From contig NZ_QVMQ01000001.1 of assembly GCF_010501105.1 (NCBI RefSeq), positions 1 through 64,000 on the forward strand: a stretch of DNA of 64,000 nt. The letters run 5' to 3'. The position numbers were made by a program, and so were the translations under genes. The stretch comes from Dysgonomonas sp. 511 (GTDB taxonomy: Bacteria; Bacteroidota; Bacteroidia; Bacteroidales; Dysgonomonadaceae). Shown here in pieces: positions 48,056-57,658 of the stretch; position 1 is the stretch's first letter, and each line of letters starts with the position of its first letter. Below the pieces are notes generated by a model that was not told the DNA's origin, did not search any database, and saw only the letters and a list, made by a program, of their open reading frames with translations.

Positions 48056-48934
48056 ATGAAAGACTCGATATTAAGGGAGGTAACCCCTCTTTCCAAAAGA
48101 GATTGTTTTATGATATTCTCGCGGGTGAAACAACATTTTACCTTCCCGATACACGTACATACCGAATTTGAATTGAATTTCATAGAAAACGGAGGCGGGG
48201 CAAAGCGTGTCGTAGGCGACAGCATAGAGGTGATCGACGATCTGGAACTGACATTAGTTACCGGTTCGAATCTCGAACATGGCTGGCTCGACCACAAATG
48301 CAGTTCGAAAGAGATCAAAGAGATAACAATTCAGTTTCATGGCGATCTGTTCAATGAAGAATTGTTGCAGAAAAACCAGTTCCGCACCGTAAAAGAGATG
48401 TTCGAAAAAGCTGTTTATGGAGTAACTTTCTCCAAAGAGGCAATAATGAATATCAAAGAACGCCTGTATAAGCTGGCTCAGGAATCGCAAGGCGCTCATT
48501 CGGTGCTAAAGCTTTTAGGGATACTTTACGACCTATCGTTGTCTCCTGTGCGCGAACTATCGAGCCGGGCATTTTACGAAAAGGAGCAACGTTACGATAG
48601 CCGCCGTATCGAGCGCGCATATAATTATATGCAGGCAAACTACAATAAGGAGATACGCCTGAGCGATGTAGCCAACGTTGTCGGAATGACAGAGGTTGCT
48701 TTCAGTCGTTTTATCAAACAGCGTACAGGACGCAATTTTATTGATTCGCTAAACGACATACGGCTTGGGCATGCTGCACGTATGTTGATAGATACAACAC
48801 ATAGCGTTGCGGAAATAAGCATTGATTGCGGATTTAATAATTTATCGAATTTTAACAGGATTTTCAAAAAGAAAAAGGGCTGTACGCCTCGTGAATTCAG
48901 GGAGAATTATAAAGAATCTAAATTTTTCGTATAA
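48056..48934 (+). CDS. AraC family transcriptional regulator of the mannan locus
   Basis: 292 aa. The N-terminal half (residues about 15-150) is a cupin-like sensor domain (FTFPIHVHTEFELNFIENGG). The C-terminal 100 residues have the two helix-turn-helix units of AraC: LSDVANVVGMTEVAFSRFIK, then the conserved DCGFNNLSNFNRIFKKKKG. It lies just upstream of susC in the same direction, 333 bases away. It probably controls the polysaccharide utilization genes in response to a sugar, although the ligand is not known. This is a different regulator type from the hybrid two-component systems often found with such loci. Confidence 0.88.
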   Translation: MKDSILREVTPLSKRDCFMIFSRVKQHFTFPIHVHTEFELNFIENGGGAKRVVGDSIEVIDDLELTLVTGSNLEHGWLDHKCSSKEIKEITIQFHGDLFNEELLQKNQFRTVKEMFEKAVYGVTFSKEAIMNIKERLYKLAQESQGAHSVLKLLGILYDLSLSPVRELSSRAFYEKEQRYDSRRIERAYNYMQANYNKEIRLSDVANVVGMTEVAFSRFIKQRTGRNFIDSLNDIRLGHAARMLIDTTHSVAEISIDCGFNNLSNFNRIFKKKKGCTPREFRENYKESKFFV

Positions 48935-49001
48935 TAATACTATTTTATCAAGATTGCAATACTTTCTTAACCCAAATCTTTTTCCAATTATATTTTATTG
49001 A

Positions 49002-49028
49002 AATAATCAATTATGAAAATTGATTATT
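49002..49028. promoter_or_regulatory. Inverted repeat after the AraC-type gene
   Basis: AATAATCAATT (49002-49012) and AATTGATTATT (49018-49028) are perfect 11-base arms around ATGAA. It lies 67 bases past the regulator stop. It could be a weak terminator or an operator; the sequence does not decide. Confidence 0.4.
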
Positions 49029-49146
49029 ATCACATCTTTTCACCCCCATCAAAAAGCTTATTGTCAAACAATTAACACACGCCCCATTACATACCCTCTA
49101 ATATATACATATAATTTGCGACAAAAAAGTATCACTATAAGATAAT

Positions 49147-49184
49147 AATGTATTTGTTATATTTTATTATCACAAATACATTTG
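49147..49184 (+). promoter_or_regulatory. Promoter of the mannan locus inside an inverted repeat
   Basis: TTTG (49153-49156), a 20-base spacer and TACATTTG (49177-49184) form an excellent bipartite Bacteroidetes promoter. The same bases belong to perfect 11-base inverted arms AATGTATTTGT (49147-49157) and ACAAATACATT (49172-49182), so a dimeric regulator bound here would cover the promoter. The leader to susC would be about 77 bases. Confidence 0.65.
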
Positions 49185-49267
49185 TATTATCAATTTTACC
49201 ATCGAAAAAATTATTATTCTATAACCATCAAAAATACTAATCAAAATAATAATAGAAGCCTTAAATT

Positions 49268-52200
49268 ATGAAAAGAATCCTTTATTTATTGTTTCTGATA
49301 TGTTTGGCTCCGTGTGCTTTTGCACAAAGTATTCAAATATCGGGAAAAGTAACAGATGCACTGGATGGGTCTCCTATGCCGGGCGTAACAGTTCAGACAC
49401 AGACAAAAGTTGCTGTGATGACTGATGTAGACGGGAATTATACCATAACTGCGAACAGGGGCGATATGCTCACATTCTCTTTTATAGGTATGACTCCCCA
49501 ATCTGTAAAAGTGGGATCGGAGTCTGTTATCAACATTGTGATGAAAGAAGACAATGTGGCGCTAGACGAAGTAGTTGTAGTAGGATACGGAACCATGAAG
49601 AAAAGCGACCTTACAGGAGCCGTTGCAAGCGTTTCGGGCGACAGGCTGAAAGAATCCATCGTTACCAATGTAGACCAGATTCTTCAAGGACGCGTAGCCG
49701 GAGTACAGGTGCAATCTAACTCGGGAGCACCGGGCGCAGCCACTTCGATACGCGTACGTGGTATCACATCTATCAATGGCAGCAACGAGCCACTTTATAT
49801 TATCGACGGCATCCCTGTTTCGGGAGCCGGCACTGGTGTTGCAGGGTTCGATTGGTCGGGAGGATCGAACGGGCAGAATGTGGTGAATCCGTTGGCATCT
49901 ATCGCACCGGGAGATATCGTATCTATGGATGTATTGAAAGACGCTTCCGCATCAGCTATTTATGGAGCTGCCGGTGCGAATGGTGTGGTTATCGTTACTA
50001 CCAAACGCGGTAGTAAAGGGCGTATGAATATCAGCTACGACGGTAGTGTATCGCTACAAGTGCGTGCCGGAAGCCTGGATATGATGAACCTGCGTGAATT
50101 TGGCACATACCAACAGCAACTTTACAACGAAGGCTTTTTGCCAAATGTAGATCAGGCATATCTCGACCCTTCGCTATTGGGCAAGGGTACCGACTGGCAG
50201 GATGCAGTAACCAAAGATGCGTGGATGCACAACCATAATTTTTCGATGAGTGGTGGTACCGACAAAACTCAATACCTCGTTTCGCTGGGATATACAAGCC
50301 AGGACGGAATTTTGATTAATTCCGATTTCGAGCGTTTTACAACGAGAATGAACTTTGACAATGAGTTTAATAAATATATAAAAATAGGAGCTTCATTATC
50401 TTATTCGCGTACCAAAGAATCAATTATCAATAATGATGGTATCAATGGCGTAGTTATGCAAGCTTCGCTGATGTCGCCGGCTGTTCCGGTGTACGACTTC
50501 GATGGCAATTATGCAGGACCCGAAACCGTAAATGGTTCTTCAATCTACAATCCTGTGGCTTTGACCAACGACCAGATCAACTCGCTGCTTCGTCAGCGTG
50601 TTATGGCAAATGTATATGCCTTATTGACCTTTAACAAAAACCTGAATTTCCGTTCCGAATTCAGTACGGATATCAGCAATAATGTAAACAAAGGCTTTAA
50701 ACCCAGCTACGAATACGGACAATTGAAAAACGAAGATATTTCGATTATGCAAAAAGAAGACCACAGTACGTACTGGTTGTGGAAAAACTATGCAACATAC
50801 AATCAAAACTTCGGAAAACACGGACTCAACTTCATGGCGGGAACAGAAGCTTCCAAATCTTCATGGAACGGAACACAGTTGGTAAAAAATCAACTTTCGT
50901 CGAATACCATACATGTAATAGGGCCGGATGGTAAATTTGTATCCAACAACGGATGGAAGGATGCTGCCACCACAGTCTCTGTTTTTGGCCGTGCCAATTA
51001 CAACTTCGCCGATCGTTACCTGCTTACTGCTACTCTTCGTGCCGATGCGTCATCTAAGTTCGGGGCGAACAACCGTTGGGGGTATTTCCCTTCATTTGCA
51101 GGAGCCTGGCGTGTATCGAGCGAGAAATTTATGGAAGGTGCCCAAAGTTGGTTGTCGAATCTGAAACTCCGTCTGGGATACGGACAAGTAGGAAATTCCA
51201 ATATAGATACTTATCAATATGGTTCCACCATGCAGGCATTCCCTTCTGCTTTTGGTACAGCTTATCGTATGTCGAATAATGCAAACCCCGATTTGAAATG
51301 GGAAGCATCGGTACAATACAACGGCGGATTGGACATAGGCTTATTTAATAATCGCGTAAACCTTACATTCGATGCGTATTATAAAACAACAAAAGATTTG
51401 TTGCTCCGCCCGTCGGTGTCGCCGGTACTGGGAGGCTCGGGCTGGACTGACATCATGACTCCTTATATGAATATCGGCAAGGTGGACAACCGAGGGATTG
51501 ATATAGAACTGAATACTCACAATATAAAAGGAAGAGATTTCAACTGGAACTCAAACATCACTTTCTCTTTGAACAGGAATAAGGTGAAGGCTATGGACGA
51601 CATGGACACGCCTATCTATGGCAAGCTCGACTGGTATGCAGGTTTCCAGACTGTTTCTAAAATAATGGTCGGCCAGCCCGTAGGAGTGTTCTATGGCTAT
51701 ATCACAGACGGTCTGTATGCCGATGCCGAAGACTTGAGAAACAGTGCCCTTCCCGAAGGTGTGGATATACACCGTACTACAGGCACATGGGTGGGCGATG
51801 TGAAGTTTAAAGACATAAGTGGCCCTAACGGTGTTCCCGATGGAATTATCAACGAATACGATCAGACTATCATCGGCGATCCTAACCCTGATTTCACATT
51901 TGGGTTCAGCAATACGTTCTCATACAAAAACTGGGATTTAGGCATCGGCTTGACCGGTTCTGTAGGTGCAGATATACTGAACTATGTACGTGTGAAGACC
52001 GAAGGCTTGGTGTCTCAGTGGGACAACCAGTCGTCTACAGTTCTTAAACGTGCCCGCATCGGATATTATGACAACAATAACGCCAACGTGACGGATATCA
52101 ACAACAGCTACATTATCAATCCGGGCGCAAGCCTTCCTCGCTGGAGTGGAAACGACATCAATGGTAACAACCGGATGAGCGACCGTTGGATAGAGGACGG

Positions 52201-52444
52201 CAGCTACCTACGGATACAAAATATTTCGCTAGGATACAACCTGCCTGCAAAATGGCTGAAGAAAGTAGGAATGGCTAGTTGCAAGGTATATTTCAATGCA
52301 CAGAACGTTTACACTTTTACAAACTATTCGGGACTCGATCCTGAGATTGGGTCATACAATCAGCAAGCAGGCTTATCCAATGTAGATATGGGACGTTATC
52401 CTTCCCCTCGTGTATTCACTTTCGGAACAAATATTACTTTCTAA
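49268..52444 (+). CDS. SusC-like TonB-dependent transporter of the mannan locus
   Basis: 1058 aa outer-membrane transporter. Signal peptide (ILYLLFLICLAPCAFA), then a carboxypeptidase-regulatory-like domain (ISGKVTDALDGSPMPGVTVQ), the TonB box and plug region (LDEVVVVGYGTMKKSDLTG), and the family motif IRVRGITSINGSNEPLYIID. A 22-strand-type barrel follows and ends TFGTNITF. It is predicted to import oligosaccharides, here manno-oligosaccharides judging from its neighbours. It leads the locus behind a strong promoter. A small hairpin sits between it and susD. Confidence 0.95.
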   Translation: MKRILYLLFLICLAPCAFAQSIQISGKVTDALDGSPMPGVTVQTQTKVAVMTDVDGNYTITANRGDMLTFSFIGMTPQSVKVGSESVINIVMKEDNVALDEVVVVGYGTMKKSDLTGAVASVSGDRLKESIVTNVDQILQGRVAGVQVQSNSGAPGAATSIRVRGITSINGSNEPLYIIDGIPVSGAGTGVAGFDWSGGSNGQNVVNPLASIAPGDIVSMDVLKDASASAIYGAAGANGVVIVTTKRGSKGRMNISYDGSVSLQVRAGSLDMMNLREFGTYQQQLYNEGFLPNVDQAYLDPSLLGKGTDWQDAVTKDAWMHNHNFSMSGGTDKTQYLVSLGYTSQDGILINSDFERFTTRMNFDNEFNKYIKIGASLSYSRTKESIINNDGINGVVMQASLMSPAVPVYDFDGNYAGPETVNGSSIYNPVALTNDQINSLLRQRVMANVYALLTFNKNLNFRSEFSTDISNNVNKGFKPSYEYGQLKNEDISIMQKEDHSTYWLWKNYATYNQNFGKHGLNFMAGTEASKSSWNGTQLVKNQLSSNTIHVIGPDGKFVSNNGWKDAATTVSVFGRANYNFADRYLLTATLRADASSKFGANNRWGYFPSFAGAWRVSSEKFMEGAQSWLSNLKLRLGYGQVGNSNIDTYQYGSTMQAFPSAFGTAYRMSNNANPDLKWEASVQYNGGLDIGLFNNRVNLTFDAYYKTTKDLLLRPSVSPVLGGSGWTDIMTPYMNIGKVDNRGIDIELNTHNIKGRDFNWNSNITFSLNRNKVKAMDDMDTPIYGKLDWYAGFQTVSKIMVGQPVGVFYGYITDGLYADAEDLRNSALPEGVDIHRTTGTWVGDVKFKDISGPNGVPDGIINEYDQTIIGDPNPDFTFGFSNTFSYKNWDLGIGLTGSVGADILNYVRVKTEGLVSQWDNQSSTVLKRARIGYYDNNNANVTDINNSYIINPGASLPRWSGNDINGNNRMSDRWIEDGSYLRIQNISLGYNLPAKWLKKVGMASCKVYFNAQNVYTFTNYSGLDPEIGSYNQQAGLSNVDMGRYPSPRVFTFGTNITF

Positions 52445-52515
52445 GTAATTGTTTAAATTTTATTGGTATTCTGTTATGAGTTATTTTAAGATGGACTTTT
52501 GGTTTTTTACTAGCA

Positions 52516-52533
52516 GGTTTAGCGGGCTAAACC
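52516..52533 (+). other. Intercistronic stem-loop between susC and susD
   Basis: GGTTTAG (52516-52522) and CTAAACC (52527-52533) form a 7-bp stem with loop CGGG, in a 216-base gap. No T-run follows, so it may mark RNA processing or stability control rather than an end. Confidence 0.45.
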
Positions 52534-52660
52534 AAGAGGAAAAAGCAAAAAAGATACCCGAAAGAACCATAAAGAGAATACCAAAGGATGAAAAATAGTT
52601 ATATGTGAAATAGTTCCGATAAAATTTGAACAATTACTAAATATATAAGGAAAAAAAGAC

Positions 52661-54355
52661 ATGAAAAAAATTAAAAATATAATCAAAACGATTTGTCTTT
52701 CTTCTCTCATTCTGGGAGCAACATCCTGCGACGATTTCCTGACAGTGGTGCCGGAAGATAAATTGGTGTTGGAAAACTACTATACATCCGAAGACGCTGT
52801 CAATGCCAATACAGCTTCGTTGTATAGTGGATTTGTTTGGCAGGATTTCAGCATGAACTTCATGTGGATGGCGGGCGACGAACTTGCAGGCGACTTATTC
52901 TATACATACGATCAGGAAGGACAGTTTTACTACATGACTTTCCAAAACGGGAATACATATCTTACACAAGGATGGAACGGGCTGTTCCGTGTAATCTCTT
53001 ATTGCAACAATATCATCAATGGTATGCCCGATGCAGCAAGAAGCAATGGAGTGTCCGAAAGTGTAATAAACAGGGCTTTGGGCGAAGCGCGTTGCATCCG
53101 TGGTATCGCTTACTACCTATTGACGGAATACTGGCAGGATGTACCTATTATCACCAACAATAATATCCCTAGCGATCAGGTAATACGTCACAAACAAGCC
53201 AGTGTATATGAATTTGCACGTCAGGATTTGGAATTTGCAAGAAACAATTTGCCGGCGAAAGCATTTCAGGCAGGCCGTTGCTCCAAATATACAGCTACAG
53301 GAATGTTGGCAAAGCTCCATCTTACTATGGCGTCGCATCTGTCGGATGCTTCTTCTTCCGAAAACTTCACAAAAGCTAAATCATACGCAGCCGAAGTGAT
53401 CAACGAAAGCGGACTGAAATTATACGACGATCTTTCTACGATGTTTTACCCTACAGGAAACAACAAGGACGAATCCCTGTTTGCCATACAATGTACAAAC
53501 GATGGATATGGTTATGGTAATCCGCGCAACGTTTCATTGTCTCGCAATGCTTTGATTACGCTGGGTTCTTCATGGGGTGCAGGTAAAGGGCCTACCCTTA
53601 GCCTGCAGGAAGCTTTCGATGCAAGAGATCTTCGCCGTTATTATACATATATGCGCAACGACGATGCCTATAGCAATTTGGGCGGTGGTGGCTATACATA
53701 CAAGAATTTTTCTGAAGATGAAACTACTGAAGCAGCTAACGAAATGCTGGCACATGTAAGGAAGTATGTAATTGGAGCTAATGCCGATTGCGACGGGCTG
53801 GCTGGCGTATCTAATCAGGATGCCGCAAACAATCTTTACATCCTGCGTCTTGCAGATGTGTACTTATGTTATGTTGAGGCATGTATCGGTTCGGGTACTT
53901 CTACAGCCGATGCCCTTGCCCTGGATGTGTATAAACAAGTACGCGCCCGTGCAGGATTCACTGCCGATGTTTCATCTGTAACATACGACGAATTGATTAA
54001 AGAACGCCGTGTAGAATTTGCTTTCGAAAGCATTAACTTCTTTGATATCAAACGTATGGGCTACAGAGACATGAGCAAGGCTTTGGCATATCTGAACGGA
54101 ATGGAACGCCATCGCCACTATATAACCAATGGCAGCTATACATGGCAGGAAAGAAATGCAGCAGGGGCTTACCATACAGGTTTCACGTCTGTTGATCCGG
54201 CCGACGACCCTACAGGCAAAGGTTCTATTTTCTATCTCAACAAGAATGCTTCTGTGATAACAATAACAGAAAAGAATCTGGTATTGCCGGTTCCGGCTGA
54301 AACGATAACAAAAACTCCTTCGATCACTCAGGAGCCTGTCGATTATCCATTTTAA
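52661..54355 (+). CDS. SusD-like surface lipoprotein of the mannan locus
   Basis: 564 aa. Lipoprotein signal ending at Cys23 (LGATSC), followed by DDFLTVVPEDKLVLENYY. Family features include ALGEARCIRGIAYYLLTEYW, ALNLYILRLADVYLCYVEA-like TPR segments and IKERRVEFAFESINFFDIKR near the C-terminus. It is longer than the minus-strand SusD (464 aa), as is common for plant-polysaccharide types. It would bind and present glycan to the SusC partner. It is separated from susC by 216 bases and from the next lipoprotein gene by 18. Confidence 0.93.
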   Translation: MKKIKNIIKTICLSSLILGATSCDDFLTVVPEDKLVLENYYTSEDAVNANTASLYSGFVWQDFSMNFMWMAGDELAGDLFYTYDQEGQFYYMTFQNGNTYLTQGWNGLFRVISYCNNIINGMPDAARSNGVSESVINRALGEARCIRGIAYYLLTEYWQDVPIITNNNIPSDQVIRHKQASVYEFARQDLEFARNNLPAKAFQAGRCSKYTATGMLAKLHLTMASHLSDASSSENFTKAKSYAAEVINESGLKLYDDLSTMFYPTGNNKDESLFAIQCTNDGYGYGNPRNVSLSRNALITLGSSWGAGKGPTLSLQEAFDARDLRRYYTYMRNDDAYSNLGGGGYTYKNFSEDETTEAANEMLAHVRKYVIGANADCDGLAGVSNQDAANNLYILRLADVYLCYVEACIGSGTSTADALALDVYKQVRARAGFTADVSSVTYDELIKERRVEFAFESINFFDIKRMGYRDMSKALAYLNGMERHRHYITNGSYTWQERNAAGAYHTGFTSVDPADDPTGKGSIFYLNKNASVITITEKNLVLPVPAETITKTPSITQEPVDYPF

Positions 54356-54373
54356 CCTTTTAGCTTATCGATT

Positions 54374-55633
54374 ATGAAAAAATATATATTCAATATAATT
54401 ATTATACTATCGGCTTTCGCTGCATTCACCTCGTGTTCCGACGATGACGACAATGGAGGCTCGGGCAAAACCCCGGTAGTAAGATATGTGCGGCCTACCG
54501 ATGCTACAAAGTCTGACTCGTTGCTCGACAAAGCTTATCTGGGAAGCCAGATAGCGATTATAGGTGAAAACCTGTCGAAAGTGAACAAGATATACTTTAA
54601 TGACCAGAAAGCGAAGCTTAATCCCAATTTTGTGACCGACAATGCAATCATAGTTACTATTCCGGCCGGTATTCCCGGCGAGAAAGAAGACTTGATTAAG
54701 TTATATACCAACAACGATTCGTGTTACTACACGTTCGAAACATTAGTGCCTGCACCATCTCCTCGAAGTATGACCTACGAGTATGTAGCAGACGGAGAAC
54801 TGGCATACATTCAGGGGCTTTACTTTATACACGAAGATGCCAACCCGCTCACTGTCGTATTCCCGGGCAATCTCGAAGCTGAAGTCGTAAGCCACGACAT
54901 CAACAACCTTGTAGTACGAGTACCTTCCGGCGCACAAAGCGGCCCATTGAAAGTAACTTCGGTATATGGTACGGGCGAAAGCTATTTCGATTTCCGCGAC
55001 CAGCGTAATATAATCCTCGATTTCGACACTAGATACCCTGACGGTGAATTTTGGCATGGATGGCACGGAGGTACAGGTTATGGAACCGAAGGCGGGGCTA
55101 ACGGGCAATACTTGATCCTCGCGGGAGAAGTAACCGTGAGTGCAGAAGGAAATACATCGACAAGCGATCCTCTTTTCTGCTACGATCGTTGGACATATCG
55201 CCAAACCGATCCCGACTTTTTCGATGCAGGCAATCTGGAAAACTATGCCCTAAAATTTGAAGTGAATGTGCAAAACTGGTCGGCAGGGGCTCTACAGGTA
55301 ATATTTACAGGAGCATCGGAATCTTGGATGAACTGGCAGGAAACTTCCAACGGTGGTAATCCTAACGAAAATGCGAAATGGAGCGAATCTTATCCTCGCG
55401 CTATGTGGATGCCATGGACAGAAACCGGAGAATATTCTACCGAAGGATGGATTACTGTGACTATCCCTATGACAGACGTCAAATATGGAATGAATGGTGC
55501 TACGGTCAATACAAATTCATCAGGCCATTACTCAGGAGTCACATTGTTTGTCGGAGGTAGTGCCGCAATAGGTACTACATGTAACCCGACTTTCCATATC
55601 GACAATGTACGTGTTGTAAAAGCTCAACGATAA
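54374..55633 (+). CDS. Surface glycan-binding lipoprotein with TIG domains (SGBP-B-like)
   Basis: 419 aa. The signal ends at Cys21, followed by SDDDD, the acidic stretch that marks surface export of Bacteroidetes lipoproteins. Two Ig-like TIG domains (about residues 34-125 and 127-207) precede a C-terminal beta-sandwich (about 208-419) rich in Trp (FWHGWHGG, SWMNWQE, MWMPW). The layout matches glycan-binding surface proteins with a C-terminal XBD-like binding domain. It has no catalytic motif. It would hold mannan at the cell surface beside SusCD. Confidence 0.82.
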   Translation: MKKYIFNIIIILSAFAAFTSCSDDDDNGGSGKTPVVRYVRPTDATKSDSLLDKAYLGSQIAIIGENLSKVNKIYFNDQKAKLNPNFVTDNAIIVTIPAGIPGEKEDLIKLYTNNDSCYYTFETLVPAPSPRSMTYEYVADGELAYIQGLYFIHEDANPLTVVFPGNLEAEVVSHDINNLVVRVPSGAQSGPLKVTSVYGTGESYFDFRDQRNIILDFDTRYPDGEFWHGWHGGTGYGTEGGANGQYLILAGEVTVSAEGNTSTSDPLFCYDRWTYRQTDPDFFDAGNLENYALKFEVNVQNWSAGALQVIFTGASESWMNWQETSNGGNPNENAKWSESYPRAMWMPWTETGEYSTEGWITVTIPMTDVKYGMNGATVNTNSSGHYSGVTLFVGGSAAIGTTCNPTFHIDNVRVVKAQR

Positions 55634-55651
55634 CGATTAAAAACAGAAAAG

Positions 55652-57574
55652 ATGAAGTTTACAAAAATATATAACAGATTTATATTGATGATGCTGGCTA
55701 TACTTGCCATCTCATTTACAGCATGCTCCGACGACGACGATAGTTCCGGCTCTGTAGTGCTCGAAGCCTATGGCCCCAGTCCTGCATTGCGTGGCGGCCA
55801 GCTTACATTTGTTGGCAAGAACATGGACAAGGTAACAAAAGTTATACTGCCCGACAATATTGAAATTACTGATATCGAAGTAGTAAGTAGCGAACGGATA
55901 AAAGTAACAATCCCTCAGAATGCCGCCGAAGGCTATGTACAGATTGTTACACCGAATGGAATACTCACATCCAAAACATTACTTACTTATACCGAACCTA
56001 TTACTATCACAAGTCTGTCTCCATCTCCTGTAAAACCGGGTGAAACACTCACTATAGAGGGTGATTACCTGAACCTGATGAAAAAGGTAATCTTTGCAGA
56101 GGATGTTGAAGTGGCGAATGAAGATTTCATTACATGGGAACGTTCGAAAATAGAGCTTGTTGTTCCTGCCGAAGCCCGTACAGGTAAAATAACCTTGTCG
56201 GATATGGCTACTATTCCTGTAGAATTGGAATCGGAGATGGAATTGCAGGTAGTTCTTCCTTCGGTAAATCAGATAGTAGATTTGACAGATAAGAAACCGG
56301 GTGATAAAATTACGGTTACAGGTAAAGATTTAGACTTGGTAGAATATGTTGTATTACCCAATGGCGCAGCAGGCGATACTGTCGATTTCGAAGTGCAAAA
56401 CGACCAATTGTCGTTCACCCTTTCTCCTACTGTTGCCAATGGCGCTATTGTTATGATTCCGGCTTCCGGTGTACACGTTACGGTTGCCAATATAGGAATG
56501 GCTGTTCCTGCCGAACTGGTGGCCACTCCTGCCTCCGATATTAAAGCAAGCACAGTGATAACAATCACCGGAAAGAATATGGACTTGGTGACTACAGTTA
56601 CATTCCCAGGGGTAAGCGATCCTGCAACACCATCGTCTCAAAGCACTACCGAAATTAAGGTAACTGCCCCTGATGGTACAACCAGCGGAAACCTTACATT
56701 AAATACTGCCAGCGGAAATACGGCGACTGTTGCTATCACTACATTGAAGCCTGCGGTTACTTCCTATAGCCCGTCTTCTGTAGCAGCAGGCAGCGATGTC
56801 ACTATAAATGGAACAAATCTCGACCTTGTAGCGAAAGTTACATTCGGAGGTGGCAAAACAGTAGAAGTAACACCGGGTGCGGCAACAGCCATTACGGTGG
56901 CGATTCCTGTCGACGCCGAAACGGGCGAACTCACCTTGACTATGACAAATGGCGAAACTGTAAAAAGCCAGTCGTTGACAATAACCAAACCCGAATTTTG
57001 TTACATTCCGGTACTTCCGGGTTCGGACACAGATATTGCTCCAGGGTCTATATTAGCGATTGAAGTTCAAAACGAAAATAAGTTGACAGGAGTAAAAGTG
57101 AATGGATCTACTGTTCAGTATATCCTTCAGGGCACATTGCTCAATGTAGCTATACCGACCAACGCACTAGGAGATACTCAACTTACACTAACGTCTTCCA
57201 ATGGCGAGATTACTTATGATATTTATGTAAAAGGTGCAGGCCCTATAATCACCTCTGTGTGGTCGGGAGTGCAAGACATGGGCGGATGGTCTGGCTCTGT
57301 ACAGATTGCAAATACTCAGTTCGGTTCTGTTGAAGTAGGTGATATAATCAAGGTAACCGTAGATCCGTCTTCTCTGGCAGCCGATTCGCAGGGATCTCTC
57401 AAAACCGGTTCGTCGGGTTGGCCGGCAATAGCACCGGGTACTGAATATTTCAATATATCAGGCGATTTTACCCTAGAGGTTACTCAGGATATCAAAGCCG
57501 CGCTTCAATCTACCGGATTGATTGTATCAGGCCAGAAATATATCGCCACAGATGTTTCGTTTCTACGCTATTAA
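55652..57574 (+). CDS. Surface lipoprotein with six TIG-like repeats and a C-terminal glycan-binding module
   Basis: 640 aa. The signal ends at Cys25, followed by SDDDDSS (surface export). Six tandem Ig-like TIG units occupy residues about 33-525; five carry the recurring pattern G-x-[ND]-[ML]-[DN]-L-V (for example GKNMDLV, GTNLDLV, GKDLDLV), and the sixth is degenerate. The last 109 residues (532-640) are a separate beta module that is clearly related to residues 241-348 of the GH26 enzyme encoded next. No catalytic residues are visible. The protein probably projects the C-terminal module far from the surface to capture glycan. Confidence 0.8.
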   Translation: MKFTKIYNRFILMMLAILAISFTACSDDDDSSGSVVLEAYGPSPALRGGQLTFVGKNMDKVTKVILPDNIEITDIEVVSSERIKVTIPQNAAEGYVQIVTPNGILTSKTLLTYTEPITITSLSPSPVKPGETLTIEGDYLNLMKKVIFAEDVEVANEDFITWERSKIELVVPAEARTGKITLSDMATIPVELESEMELQVVLPSVNQIVDLTDKKPGDKITVTGKDLDLVEYVVLPNGAAGDTVDFEVQNDQLSFTLSPTVANGAIVMIPASGVHVTVANIGMAVPAELVATPASDIKASTVITITGKNMDLVTTVTFPGVSDPATPSSQSTTEIKVTAPDGTTSGNLTLNTASGNTATVAITTLKPAVTSYSPSSVAAGSDVTINGTNLDLVAKVTFGGGKTVEVTPGAATAITVAIPVDAETGELTLTMTNGETVKSQSLTITKPEFCYIPVLPGSDTDIAPGSILAIEVQNENKLTGVKVNGSTVQYILQGTLLNVAIPTNALGDTQLTLTSSNGEITYDIYVKGAGPIITSVWSGVQDMGGWSGSVQIANTQFGSVEVGDIIKVTVDPSSLAADSQGSLKTGSSGWPAIAPGTEYFNISGDFTLEVTQDIKAALQSTGLIVSGQKYIATDVSFLRY

Positions 57575-57593
57575 CTTTTAGAAAAACAACTAC

Positions 57594-57629
57594 AGGCTTG
57601 CCCGTGAAGCAATGCTACAGGGCAAGCCT
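57594..57629 (+). other. Intercistronic stem-loop before the GH26 gene
   Basis: AGGCTTGCCC (57594-57603) and GGGCAAGCCT (57620-57629) are perfect 10-base arms around a 16-base loop, 20 bases after the preceding stop. CGAAAACC follows instead of a T-run, so full termination is unlikely. Confidence 0.6.
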
Positions 57630-57658
57630 TCGAAAACCGCTATAAATCGACATTGATT

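Larger units (their letters stand above)
48935..49267. other. 333-base regulatory region between araC-type gene and susC
   Basis: AT-rich. It contains one inverted repeat at 49002-49028 and a second at 49147-49182 that overlaps a full promoter (49153-49184). Both are annotated separately. No gene is visible. Confidence 0.6.
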
